From Peromyscus leucopus (taxonomy: Eukaryota; Chordata; Mammalia; Rodentia; Cricetidae): DNA of 64,000 nucleotides. Positions within the stretch are counted from its first letter, which is position 1. Each line of letters begins with the position of its first letter. The translations under genes and the position numbers were made by a program. Positions 20,364 to 31,212 of the stretch are shown piece by piece. The notes under the pieces are model-generated. The model searched no databases. It was given only the letters and a program-made list of their open reading frames with translations, and was not told where the DNA came from. The stretch spans positions 98,733,661-98,797,660 of the forward strand of contig NC_051083.1 of NCBI RefSeq assembly GCF_004664715.2. The letters are read 5' to 3'.

Positions 20364-21439
20364 CTTTTTATATCACAAGTGTTTTAAGATGTTTTCATAA
20401 TTATAAAAAATATTTTAAATAGATATTTGTATGTATCATTTGCTAATGAAAGTGATGGTGTAATGGAGCAGAAAAATGTTCAGTTTTTTGTTATTTCCAA
20501 CTGTGTTTATACTTTCATTGTCCTTTCTAGGTGTGGATTTTCTTCTCTAAATATGGTTACAATCATTTTTCCTGAGACTAGTACTGTTTCTTTGATACAT
20601 ATATTTTATCATTATGATTTTATATAGTCATTGATTGGTATAGAGCCTATTTTTAAAAGGTAGATATATGGTTTGCTTAGTATTTACTCTTGAAAACCTA
20701 TTGCTTCTGAAAAAGTAAAACCTCTAATTCCTGATGTTAAACTGCTATATCTATGCTGCCTTTCTCAATATGGAGCCACAAAAACAAAAGCCAATCATTA
20801 CCAGTTGTAATGTTGAATAATGTTTCCAAAGTAATGCTATCCCCCTCTCCACAAAATACAATGTAATATACTGTTTGACCAGATGAGAGAAATGTTACCT
20901 AAGAGACAGAGACGGAAAAATAATACCCCCATACCATAGGCATTTCATACACTCCACATTCTGTTTTTGAATAAGAAATAACATAAAATCATTTATGCAA
21001 CTAAGTCCCTGTTCACATTATTGTGAAATACAGCTAAAAATTTACCATAATAAAATACTAAAACTAAATATCGACTCTGACATATCTTGCCATCCGTTTT
21101 ATATCCCCATAGCATTCATCCTTGTTGCTAGACAAATCTTGAATTCTAATGAAATAAGAGATTTCTCTGAATGCTATAAAGTCATAGATGACAGATAAAT
21201 GTGACTACTGTTACATAAAAGATTTTATGCTTTAGCATGTATCACTGTTACCATGAACTAATTCTAAGAGGAACAAAAGTCCAGTACATATGCCTACTGT
21301 GTCTGATCTTTAGTCTTTTCGTTTATGTTGCATTCTGATCACAAAGATTATGACAGGGAGCTACTGAACTGAGATGTCCTTAAAGAACTTCAAAAGTTGA
21401 TATCCCCAAGGTGTGTTTTATATTGAGGGTTTGTGACTC
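20364..21439. other. Unassigned AT-rich DNA
   Basis: No family recognised. Two frames of 66-67 codons lack recognisable content. Confidence 0.45.
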
Positions 21440-21540
21440 AGCTGACATTAAGGAAATCTCATTGTTTTTGTTCCCTCATCTGTAAAATGAGTAGAGAATT
21501 GGCTGACCTGAAAAGCATTTTAGGGAATTAATTCATTAAC
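21440..21540 (+). mobile_element. MIR-like fragment
   Basis: 'ttccctcatctgtaaaatgag' near 21471-21491 is the conserved MIR core, with weaker similarity on both sides. Confidence 0.6.
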
Positions 21541-21778
21541 TAAGGTGACTTGGAAAGAAGAATTATATAGAAGTTAAATTTAGCACTGAAAAAGTACATT
21601 AACAATGGTCCATAACCAGATCCATTGATATGAGTTATATGCAGAAGGAAATCTTACTGGGTTTCATTAGGGTTTATGTTAATCACTGGAACATATTGTG
21701 ATACTTTATAATATTTTAAGCCACACTGTAATTTGTCATATACAAACAGAGATGGGGAGAGAAGAATAGATGGAGGGA

Positions 21779-21780
<2 letters not shown>

Positions 21781-21854
<74 letters not shown>
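21781..21854. repeat. (GA)n microsatellite
   Basis: A perfect purine array of roughly 36 GA units after a GGA-rich lead-in. It produces long Leu-Ser frames on the minus strand that are artefacts. Confidence 0.98.
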
Positions 21855-21856
<2 letters not shown>

Positions 21857-22084
21857 CAATTTCTTTATACGTACCAAACAGAATGGCTCTGTAAGCTTCC
21901 AACTGAAAAGCTTCAATGAGATAAAATGGACCAGGTACAGAGCCCGGTGCATACTAATGGCTAAAGAACTTTGTATAACTCATGTGACCATGAAATTTGT
22001 ACCTTCTCTGTCAGTATCATCCAGGATTATTATATTATATATATTATATACCATTTGACATATTAATAAGTCAATTTTACTAGT

Positions 22085-22200
22085 CTGTTTTCACGGTTGT
22101 CTTTTACAGATGAAAAACCTGCCTCACAGAGAGAATCATCTTCTGGCCCAAGGTCATATAGCCATCTAGTGGTTTTCTTTCCATCCATGAGATATGTTCA
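22085..22200 (-). mobile_element. MIR fragment
   Basis: 'cttttacagatgaaaaacctgcctcacagagag' and 'ggcccaaggtcatatagcc' are the reverse of the MIR core. It is followed to about 22360 by 'gaaacttacagtctgg'-type text common in ancient mammalian repeats. Confidence 0.75.
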
Positions 22201-22464
22201 AAATAAGATGCTAGTGTTTGAAGTTACAATGACAAGAAAGGTTGATGTAACTTTTGCCTTTAGGAAACTTACAGTCTGGTGGTAGTAAAATAAGAAGTCA
22301 ACCATATACACAAAGAAACAATATCAGATGTTTGATAGATGCTGTGAAGAAAGGATATATGAAACCATATAACTGGAATAGTGAGATGGGTCACCTGGGC
22401 TTGTCTCAAGATACTATATTTAAGATCAGAAGGATGCTATGTGATGTAACGAAGAAATGTCCTC

Positions 22465-22862
22465 CTCTGGACCAACAGTTAGGGAGCCTGCATGAGACCC
22501 ACCTAGGCCCTCTGCAAAAGTGTGACAGTTGTGGAGCCTGGTCTGTTTGTAAGGCTCCTAATAGTGAGATCAAGACCTGTCCCTGTCACTTAGCTGGCTT
22601 TTGGGAACCTGTTGTCCATGATGGATTAGCTCCCCCTGCCTTGATACAGAGGGAGGAGCTCAGTTCTACCTCAACTTAATGTGCCATGCTTTGTTCAAGC
22701 TCATAGGAGGCCTGCTCTTTTCTAAGTGGAAATGGAGGAAGAGTGGATGGGGAGGGGTGTAGATGGGAGACAAGGGGAGGGAATGGGTGGAAAGCAGGGA
22801 GGGGAAACTGTGGTCAGTATGTAAAATAAATGAAAAAATGTTAATTATATAAAATAAAAAAA
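22465..22862 (+). mobile_element. 5'-truncated L1 3' UTR with 14-bp TSD
   Basis: The piece has the Lx-type terminus ('ggcctgctcttttctaag', 'aaatggaggaagagtgg', a G-rich block, an A-rich tail). It is flanked by gaagaaatgtcctc at 22451-22464 and again at 22863-22876. The 141-codon frame at 22254-22679 runs across this UTR and is not a gene. Confidence 0.93.
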
Positions 22863-22885
22863 GAAGAAATGTCCTCTATAGACTT

Positions 22886-23217
22886 AGGTGTTTTATGCAA
22901 TCCTTGTTTCCTGGTTGGTCATGCTGTTTGTGGAGATTTAGGAAGTATAGCTTTGCTGAAGGAATTGTGTCATTGTAGGTGGGCCTAGAGAGTTTAAGAC
23001 TGATACTATTTCCAGCTTGTTCTCTCTGCTTTCTACTTGTGAATGAGCATATAGGCTCTTAGTTTCCTTTTCGAGAAATTATGCCTGCTGCTTGCTGGCA
23101 TGCTTACCACCTTGATGGACTATTACTCATCTGGAAGCATAAACCAAAATAAACTTCTTGTATAAGTCACTTTTGTTCAAGGTGTTTTGTTATAGCAACA
23201 GAAAAGTACCTAATACA
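22886..23217 (+). mobile_element. MaLR-type (ERVL) LTR
   Basis: 'ggagatttaggaagtatagctttgc', 'gaaggaattgtgtcattg', 'ccaaaataaacttcttgtataagtcac' and a terminal 'aagtacctaataca' show the layout of MaLR LTRs. The end is clear. The start is uncertain. Confidence 0.7.
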
Positions 23218-23479
23218 GTCACAGAAGAGTTGATTAAAGATAATGGTTAAGGTGCTATGGAATAATTTTTTCTTTATAGATTACTTGTAAAATCCTTGTG
23301 AGGATATAACCAGGGAAGAAACACACACACACAACATACATACACAGAGTATAAGTTATGTGAGTCTGGAACAGAAAAAATGAAGGGAATGTGGTACAAA
23401 GATGATATTGGAAATGAAGGCATGATGAAGGGAACAGCCACACTATTCATTAAACATAAAGATGCCAATCTGATGCCTA

Positions 23480-24465
23480 CATAGAACCTTCATCCCCATG
23501 TCCTAGTGTCTTTGGTATGGGAAGGTACTCTGAAGGCTATCAAAAGAGAAATGTGAACGCCAACCAACCCAGGAACCTTTGATCTGCAACACTGTCCTGC
23601 CTTCAAAATGTGCTAGGGCAATTGTGACTCAGAGCTTGTGGGAGTAACCAATCAATCCCTGATATGAATTGAGGTCCACTCCATGAGAAGAATCCCATAC
23701 CTGACAGTTTGTGTAACCTAGAACCAGAGACTACATATCCCAGAGACCTAGGGTAACTAAATACTACTGGTCTTAAAAAAATTGAGTGAGAAGATGACTC
23801 CTAATGATATTTTTATACTCATAGATCAGTACCTTATTCAGCCATTATCAGAGAAGCTTCCTCTTGCAATAGATGGGAACAAATACAGAGACCCAGAGCC
23901 AGATATTATACAGAGAGTGAGAGATCTTGGAACATACAGCTCTAAATGGGAAGTCTCCATCAAATCCCTTCCCTTAGAATTCAGGGAAGCCCATGGAAAA
24001 GGAGATAGAAAGACTGTAAGAGCCAGAGGGGATGGAGGATACCAGGAGAACAAGGCTCTCTAAAAGTGAACAAAGCTCTTGTGAACTCACAGGGACAGCA
24101 GCAAGCATAGGGCATGCACAGGTCTGCACCAGGTCCTTTGTGTATAAATTATACCCTTCAGTTTCGTATTTTTTATGGGACTCAAGTGTGTGAATGAATG
24201 GGTCTCTGATTCTTATGCCTTCTTTAAGGCTCGCTCTTTCTTTTGGTTTGCCTCATCCAACTTCAATGTTTCATCTTATTAATTTTATTTGTTATGTTCT
24301 GTTGTTATCTCTTAGAAGCTTGTTCTTTTCTAATGAAAGAAAGGGAGTGGATCTGGGTAGGAGGGGAGGTGGGGAGGAACTGGGAGGAATAGAAGGAGGA
24401 GAAATTTTAGTCAGGATATATTATATGAAAAAATCATCTATTTTCAACAAAAGAGGGGAAATAAT
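23480..24465 (+). mobile_element. L1 (Lx-type) 3' UTR
   Basis: The order is 'ctgcaacactgtcctgcc', 'gagcttgtgggagtaaccaatc', 'agagaagcttcctcttgcaatag', 'acagagacccagagccag', 'ggagtggatctgggtagg' and 'gaaggaggagaaattttag'. This is an L1 3' UTR with its terminus near 24450. Frames at 23782-24063 and 24194-24484 are UTR artefacts. Confidence 0.85.
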
Positions 24466-24641
24466 TTGTTATGCTAAGCCCTAAGAAGTTATTAAATTTA
24501 TTTGTGGGCCAAACCAATTTGGAAATCATGGGAATATAGTCCAATGAAAATGTAGTTTTGATTTGGACAGGGGTCATGGCTGTGAAAATGCTGAAAAGAA
24601 AACAGACTTGTGGAATAAAAAAAATGTGGATATGAAAAAAA

Positions 24642-24927
24642 GATCATTGCATCACTGTCTGAATGTACAGCCCCCTAGGTCTTAAAGGCATATGTCTCCA
24701 ATGCTGACTATATCCTGAACACAAGAGATCTTATGGATAAAGCGTGTGCACCACGCCACATCTTGCTATGGCTCTAATAGCTCTGACCTGAACACACAGA
24801 TATCTATGGATTAAAGCGTGTGCCACCACCGCCACACTCTTGCTATGGCTCTAATAGCTCTGACCTCCGACAACTTTATTATTAAATACAATCAAAATAA
24901 TAATTCAGTACAATTAGATTACCACCA
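24642..24927 (-). mobile_element. LTR fragment related to 6055-6514, with duplicated SINE-like block
   Basis: The reverse complement starts near 24927 with 'tggtggtaatctaattgtactgaa', parallel to the start of the 6055 LTR. It continues with 'ggaggtcagagctattagagc', then a B1-like 'ggcggtggtggcacacgc' block. The segment holding 'cttgctatggctctaatagctctgacct' occurs twice (about 24763-24790 and 24839-24866), a tandem duplication of about 75 bp. The LTR 3' half is missing. Confidence 0.75.
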
Positions 24928-25330
24928 CAGCATTTTAGGAGTAAATAGACCAATCAATTCCTTAATAAAAATTAGTTCAACTGATGCAATAAACTTTGAA
25001 ACCAACTAAAACGGACAGTTCAGTTTCCTCCTTAGTTCCAAATCTTTCTTTACCATACTCTTGGGCTATGTAAATTATTCCAGGAAGCCTCTAGGTTCCA
25101 GTTATTAATCCCAAGGTGCTTGGCCAGAGCATAAGACTTTCACTTGTTCCGAAAAGAGTGGCTAAGAGTAAAAACTTAAAGAAGCTTCTTGGTGTATATC
25201 TCTGGATGCAAGATGGAGCACTGTGCCCCAACACAGGACTCCTGAATCTGAGACCAAACTGATCCGGAACGAAAGTGAACTTCTATTCAGAGATGGCTAA
25301 AGAAAAGAAATGCCAATATCTATAAAAGAA
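24928..25330. other. Possible ERV-related or unassigned DNA
   Basis: If the LTR at 24642-24927 is a 3' LTR, its internal region would lie here on the minus strand. I see no polypurine tract or protein similarity strong enough to claim it. Confidence 0.3.
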
Positions 25331-25796
25331 GTTGGACCATTTCATATATTTTACATATATAAACTTTTCAAATTTTATATTCTTAGTTAGTTACGGGAAA
25401 AATATTGTGACTATCAGGTATTGAAACCATTTTCAATGTGTTAATTTATGATTTAGTACTTCTCTATTTCAGGTTTCTTCTATCAAAATTGTAACAATTA
25501 AGATGTCCTTGTTCTCCAGATGTGTTTGCAACTATTCCCAAGCTTTACTGATGGTAAAGCCAGCAGGCAAATTTCTCACTTGTACAACAGGAATTCACAG
25601 TAAAAAATGAAATACTCTGTGGTATTCTTCAGCTTTTCAGATATGATTTTAAAGAAAATCACTTAGCTATCTTTCCTAGTCACTTAAGGCTGGGTTGCTT
25701 AAAGGAAGAATAAACCAAAGAATAAACCTCTGATTGACACTTTTTTATATAATTTTATATCTATTTCCTTTGTCTTTTTTATTTATCTCTCCATAT

Positions 25797-25797
<1 letters not shown>
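25331..25797. other. Unassigned DNA
   Basis: AT-rich, with no recognised family. Confidence 0.4.

Positions 25798-25849
<52 letters not shown>
25798..25849. repeat. (CA)n microsatellite
   Basis: About 26 perfect CA units. Confidence 0.98.
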
Positions 25850-25851
<2 letters not shown>

Positions 25852-25883
25852 TATACTGTTCTAGTCTTTACAAAACTTTGCCA

Positions 25884-26030
25884 AATCCGGGCAGTGTTGG
25901 CACATGCCTTTAATACCAGCACTCTGGAGGCAGAGTCAGGCAGATTTCTGTGAGTTCGAGGCCAGCCTGGGCTACAGAGGACGGGCTCCAAAGCTTCACA
26001 GAGAAATCCTGACTCAAAAAAAAAATATAA
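25884..26030 (+). mobile_element. B1 SINE, moderately diverged
   Basis: 'ccgggcagtgttggcacatgcc', 'gagttcgaggccagcctggg' and 'cttcacagagaaatcctgac' plus an A-tail. No clear TSD. Confidence 0.92.
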
Positions 26031-26837
26031 CAACAACAAAATACCAAAAACACCCTGTCAAAATACTTCTGTAAAAAATAAAATATATAATGGATTAATG
26101 ACCATATTTGTGTTTAGTTCTTAACATAAAATTCAATGTCATAAAATTAAAATCTATGACTATGCATTTTTTCTAACTGAGAAATTTACTTTGATAATTA
26201 ATTTATTCCTCCTTTCCTATTGATTTGAATAACTTCTATATAATTTTTTTTATAAAACTAGACTTCCTTGTACACATCTATCTATCTTAATTTATCTACA
26301 TATATCTAAGTTATTAATTGAAATTCATTTTAAACAGTCCTTTGTTTGCCAAAGATAACAAAAACAAAATTTCTCTGTGTTAGTTTATATTTAAACCATT
26401 TTATTAACAATATAGAATATTTATTTTGCTATACTCAGAGTTAGTATTTCTGTTTTCTACTTCCTTTTCCTCTTTTATCAATGTGTATGAGATGAAACTG
26501 GATCCTGTTTTTGAGTCATTTGACCAGGTTCAATAAATCTTAGAAATAAGTAATAATATCAAGTCAACTAATCCCAATGAATGATGAGTATTATGGCAAT
26601 CATGTTACTAATTCGATGCCAAAGTGGATGGAGATCAGTGTCAAAGGTAAAGCATCCATTTCTTGATCACTTATCCTTTGACAAATACTGTGTCTAAGCA
26701 CTGTAGACACAGAGTTGAATAGGCACAGATTAGAATTGAAGAATTTTACAGTTTATGTTAGAAGTTTTGTTGCCAAGGAAAGGGCAGAAATATATATATC
26801 CTATTTTAAGTATATAACAGATAAGGTCAAAGATGTG

Positions 26838-26838
<1 letters not shown>
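26031..26838. other. Unassigned DNA, possible ancient repeat at 26645-26770
   Basis: Mostly AT-rich and unrecognised. 'atcacttatcctttgacaaatactgtgtctaagcactgtagacac' type text near 26665 resembles an ancient mammalian repeat, but too weakly to name it. Confidence 0.35.

Positions 26839-26916
<78 letters not shown>
26839..26916. repeat. Compound (CT)n(GT)n microsatellite
   Basis: About 24 CT units switch directly to about 15 GT units. The repeat explains all long frames here on both strands. Confidence 0.98.
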
Positions 26917-26923
<7 letters not shown>

Positions 26924-27754
26924 AATGCATCTATTAAATGAACCTATGTGGAATTGATGGATAGCATTCACTAGTGATCTTGACATTTTGAAAAACTGGC
27001 CAGAGAGAAGAAAATGGTCAAATACACCAACATTCTCTGCTCTAGATCCTGCTTACATATGTTGGACTAGCATGTCTGTAATTAAGGTGCCTGTTAACAA
27101 AGGTTCTTTGTACGAAGTTGGTCTTAGTCCAGTTGCCATTAAGGTTAGCATTTAGGTGTTGGGGATATAATTTGATGGTACAATGCTTGCTGGTTTCTAA
27201 TGCCAACACTGAAAAACACAAATATTTATTCAATATTGACTAAAGCCATGTTAGATATACATATTACTAAAGTTTACCTCACTAATTTCTATGCTTTGAA
27301 GTTATAAGAATAATGTTCATTTGTTGTATGACATAAATGAACATTCATATCCATTTCAAATTAGGAACTTGGCAATATTTTCATTTGTAGGTAGCTGGGT
27401 ATATGTTTCAGAAAATTTCCAATTTACCTGTGTGGTAAATGGACATATTATATGTGTGTTCATTACATTTCAATTTGCCATTTTATAATGTATCAAATAT
27501 ACATCAATTATTAGTAATATTACTTTTGTTTTGTACATGAATGTTGGGCTTTTCTCCTATAATAGGAGATCTATAAAAGCAACCTCATTTTAAGACATTA
27601 CTCTCATTCTCTTTTAAAATTCTCATCCTTTACAACAAATTATATAAATAAATTTTTGAAGCCACCAGGAAGCTGTGTTAGATTACATTTTCCCAGATTT
27701 TGAATTCTGAATTCACATAATTGTCTTTTGGCAACTGTCTGCCACAGCTCAGTG
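26917..27754. other. Unassigned AT-rich DNA
   Basis: No family or gene recognised. Confidence 0.4.
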
Positions 27755-28230
27755 CATGACAAAATAGACCAATGAATGATGTGGCTTTCTTTTACTATAT
27801 GGTTTGAAGTGTTGAGCTTCCTGGGGAAGACTATTTTTTCCACTCGCAGCATTCCTTAATTGCTTGTAGTGATTTGTGTAGGGATGAGGTCTCATAGGCT
27901 TTTCCAAATGAACTTTAGTGTCTATTGTTCGTTTCAGCTCATGTTTAGGCAGTCATGTTGGTGAGACTTTAGAGGTGTAGCTTCTGATGTCACTAGGACA
28001 CAGTCTCACAGCAGACTCCCTGACCTTCTGGGTCTTACAATCTTTCTGGCCCTCTTCTTCATTGTTTCCTGAGTCTTAGGTGTGGGTGTGTTTTGTAGAT
28101 CTAGCCATTGGAAATGTGCTCCGCAATGCTGCATTTTTATTGGTTGTGGTTTTCTATAATGTTTTAAAGCTTTAAGATTACATAAAATTAGTCTTTACTT
28201 ATACAACCAAATATGTATCTTTATTGGTGA
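27755..28230 (-). mobile_element. L1 (Lx-type) 3' UTR
   Basis: 'cttcctggggaagactattttt', 'cactaggacacagtctcacagcagactccctg' and 'gttttgtagatctagccattgg' match, in the same order, the L1 pieces at 42120-42745 and 44255-45235. All are reverse-oriented Lx 3' UTR. Confidence 0.85.
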
Positions 28231-28769
28231 AACTTCTTGTCTCTAGTTGGTATCATAAGTTATCTACAACTGGTAATTAAGACAAAGCACAGATAAAATA
28301 CCATTAATGTAGAATAGATTTTTATAAATCATCTATTCTAAGAGACTTATCTGATGTTTTATTTATGGAGACATTTGATAGAATATGAATAGAAGAACTA
28401 GGCATTGGTGCTGCTGCAACTCATGGATCTAATATAGGAGAACCAATACTAATAGACTCTTTTTGAGGAGCCCTTCTCACTACCTGAAGCTTACCTAAAC
28501 CACTCCTCTTTCAGCTTTGATATGCTTCATGAATGATTAATTCAGATACTTTCCCACTTCAATTTATGAGTTCTTGACATGATCTAATACATTCTATAAA
28601 GGGACAGGTAGATAGTACAGTCAGTGTTCATACTATGGTTAATGGATTTCCTCTACGGAAAAAAATCAGACATTAAATCAAAAGTCATACCACAGTCAAC
28701 ACACAAGTAGAAACATGACAACAAATTCAGGAACTAAGGTTTAGAGAGAAATTTGGTTCTCTTAATCTA

Positions 28770-28860
28770 TCATGAGGGTTCCGTGCTTGCACTCAGTTTA
28801 TTAGGCTTGGTAGCAGATGCTTTCATCAGCTGAGCCATTTACCCAGCTGGATGACATTTA
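28770..28860 (-). mobile_element. B3-like SINE remnant
   Basis: 'ttaggcttggtagcagatgctttcatcagctgagccatttacccagc' keeps the reverse head of a B3/B2-type SINE. Short and diverged. Confidence 0.5.
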
Positions 28861-28989
28861 ATTTAAACTTCAAACCAAAAGAGAATGGAGAGTAAATTTA
28901 AGCATACCATTGATAAGTGGAAAATGTATTTGCTAACTGGATGACTTCACTATTTCAATACACTTTAAATATTCATTTCATTTTAACAT

Positions 28990-29190
28990 ATTTGTTTTAA
29001 TTATGGGTATTTGGGGGAGTGTCATATCTGAGTGCAGGTGTCTGAGGAGACCAGAAAGGGGCATTAGATGTTCTTGAACTTGGGCTGCAGGTAGTTGTGA
29101 GCCACCTAGTATGGGAGTGCTAGAAACCCATCTCAGGCTCTCTGTAATAGCAATATTCATGTTGTACCACTCAGTCTTTTCTCTAGTCCA
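28990..29190 (-). mobile_element. B3 SINE, diverged
   Basis: 'gagtgcaggtgtctgaggagaccag', 'gggcattagatg', 'ggtagttgtgagccacctagtatggg' and 'ccactcagtcttttctctagtcc' follow a reverse B3. Confidence 0.75.
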
Positions 29191-29398
29191 TGGGAGTTTT
29201 CTCAGATCACCGTGGGAACCAGATTCTTAGGGGTTTATATCTACATAAGCATCCTAGTTCTAGTCTTGCCTACTGTGTTTTGCTTCCTTTTCTTTATATA
29301 GGCATTTTTGTATGTGTTTTACAGAGGCAGTTTCACTCCTTTGCAATGCAATAACAGATTTGGTTATTAGTCTTATTAGTAGAGTATTATACATTATC

Positions 29399-29510
29399 TT
29401 TTTTTTTTTTTTCGAATTTTCTGTGTGTTTACTTTTGTCCTTTATTTGTCGAACTCAAGATCCCTCTCTGCCTCCAAGTCTGATAAAGCGTGCGACCCCG
29501 GCTATACCAT
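29399..29510 (-). mobile_element. Degenerate B1 SINE
   Basis: A T-run, then 'gaactcaagatccctctctgcctcc', 'ataaagcgtgcgaccccggct'. This is a reverse B1 with internal deletions. Confidence 0.65.
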
Positions 29511-30909
29511 TAATCTTTTGGGGTAACTCTTTGTAAGTAGACTCGTACTTTTCCCTAAACCTGTGCACTATCATTTATTCCTGTATTCCTTGTCCAGCAG
29601 AAAGCAGTCAGGACTCTGTGGCAATCTTCTCATTTTTTTTTTCTATCACTATCATGTCCCTCTCTTGTCTGTTCTAAGCTGGCCAGTTCTTTCTTTCTAG
29701 TGCTGTACTCTTCCCTAGCCTCTCCTAACCCTCTTTGCTTTGCATCCATCTTGGGGTGTGCTGCTTGTGTCCCTGGTCAGGGTCATTCTTATGCAGTTCT
29801 GTACGTTGCAATTATTTTTTAAATGACTCTGGCATTTGTATGTATAAAAAATCGATGTCCTTTCAGATAGGACTAACCATCAAGTGGCAAATTTTCAAGG
29901 GCAAATTCCAACTATATGCAAATAAATATACTGTGTACGTTCTTATACAAACAATGGTTTGTGGAAGTGCATAATATTGTCACATTTTAAAACAGTTCCA
30001 AACTCCATGTATTTTTCATCATCTCATTCTAAGTTTTTAATCTTATATTACTACTTCAATGTGAACTGGACACATAAACTAAGAATATATTAAAATTAAG
30101 AATTCAAATTAAAATATTTATACATTTTAAATATGTAATCATAATAAATTTCATTTCATGAATCAAAATGATTGGTGACATCTCATCTATTAAAAATATG
30201 AATGAAAGAAAGCTTTTGGAATACATATCAGCAGTCTCAAAATTAGAAATATGAGAGAAGCATAAAAATGCAAATTTCCTTTTACCTTGTCAACATAGTA
30301 TGCCTGCTTTGCAAGAATTAATCATTTCTGTCATCCTATTTCTGTGCCCTGGTATCCATGTGTCATTGACTTTGAAATGCATTTATTTAGAAGGGCTTAT
30401 ACATTTTAGTACACTGTGATGTGTCTTATAAGCTATTATAAATTGTCTGTCTATGTAATGCCAAACAATTGGTTTTTTCATTTGGAAATAAATCAATATG
30501 ACTGTTTAGGTATACATGAGAACAGCATAAATAACATACTTCACATTTATATGTAACACTTTACTTTCTTTAGAGTCTTTTCATAAGTATTTTCTTCTTT
30601 TCTACTAATCAATCCAATGTAACAGGTAAGGCAGGCAGCACTTTACAACTCAAATTTAAGAAATCATTTGTGTTGATGTATATTTATTTATTTTAAAACA
30701 AAGTTTAAAGCCAATGTTTTCTGACTTGTGTCCTGGTAGTTACTTTTTAGAGTTAGAATTAGAAAATTGAACCCAAATTAATTACCTTATGAAATATTAC
30801 TTTAATAAATCAGATAGGGAAACAGATGAATGTGGTAAGTGTAAGTAATAGCCGAATGTGTTCATTATGAACCAAAGACAAGAGGATTTAAAGGTGGCTA
30901 TTTCCCGGG
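29511..30909. other. Unassigned AT-rich DNA
   Basis: No family or gene recognised. Confidence 0.45.
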
Positions 30910-31212
30910 TGTTGTGATTTGAATGGAAAATATCTTTCTTAGCTCATATACATAAACACTTGGTCCCCAGTTGTTGTCACTGTTTGTGTAAGTTATGGAA
31001 CTTTGAGGACTTGAATGTGCGTAGTTTCACACTACTTCCAGTTTGCTATCTTGGCTTCTTGTGTGACAAAATGTGAATGACCAATTTCCTGCTCCAGTCA
31101 GCATTCCTGTTCATCATGGCCTCCTCTGGAAGCACAGACCCAAAGAAGCTCATCTTTTATTGGTTGCTTCGGGTGATAATATTTTATCATGGTAATCAAA
31201 AGGTAGCTAACA
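30910..31212 (+). mobile_element. MaLR-type (ERVL) LTR
   Basis: Starts 'tgttgtgatttgaatgg', contains 'cttggtccccagttg' and ends 'caaaaggtagctaaca', with the general plan of MaLR LTRs. Confidence 0.75.

Noticed and set aside
20995..21198. Possible nuclear mitochondrial insertion
   Set aside because: A 67-codon frame with scattered Ile/Tyr codons does not match any mitochondrial gene I recognise.
21654..21952. Leu-Ser repeat proteins on the minus strand
   Set aside because: They are translations of the GA array in two frames.
22254..22679. Open frame of 141 codons on the plus strand
   Set aside because: It crosses ancient repeat text and an L1 3' UTR insertion with its own TSD, with no protein similarity.
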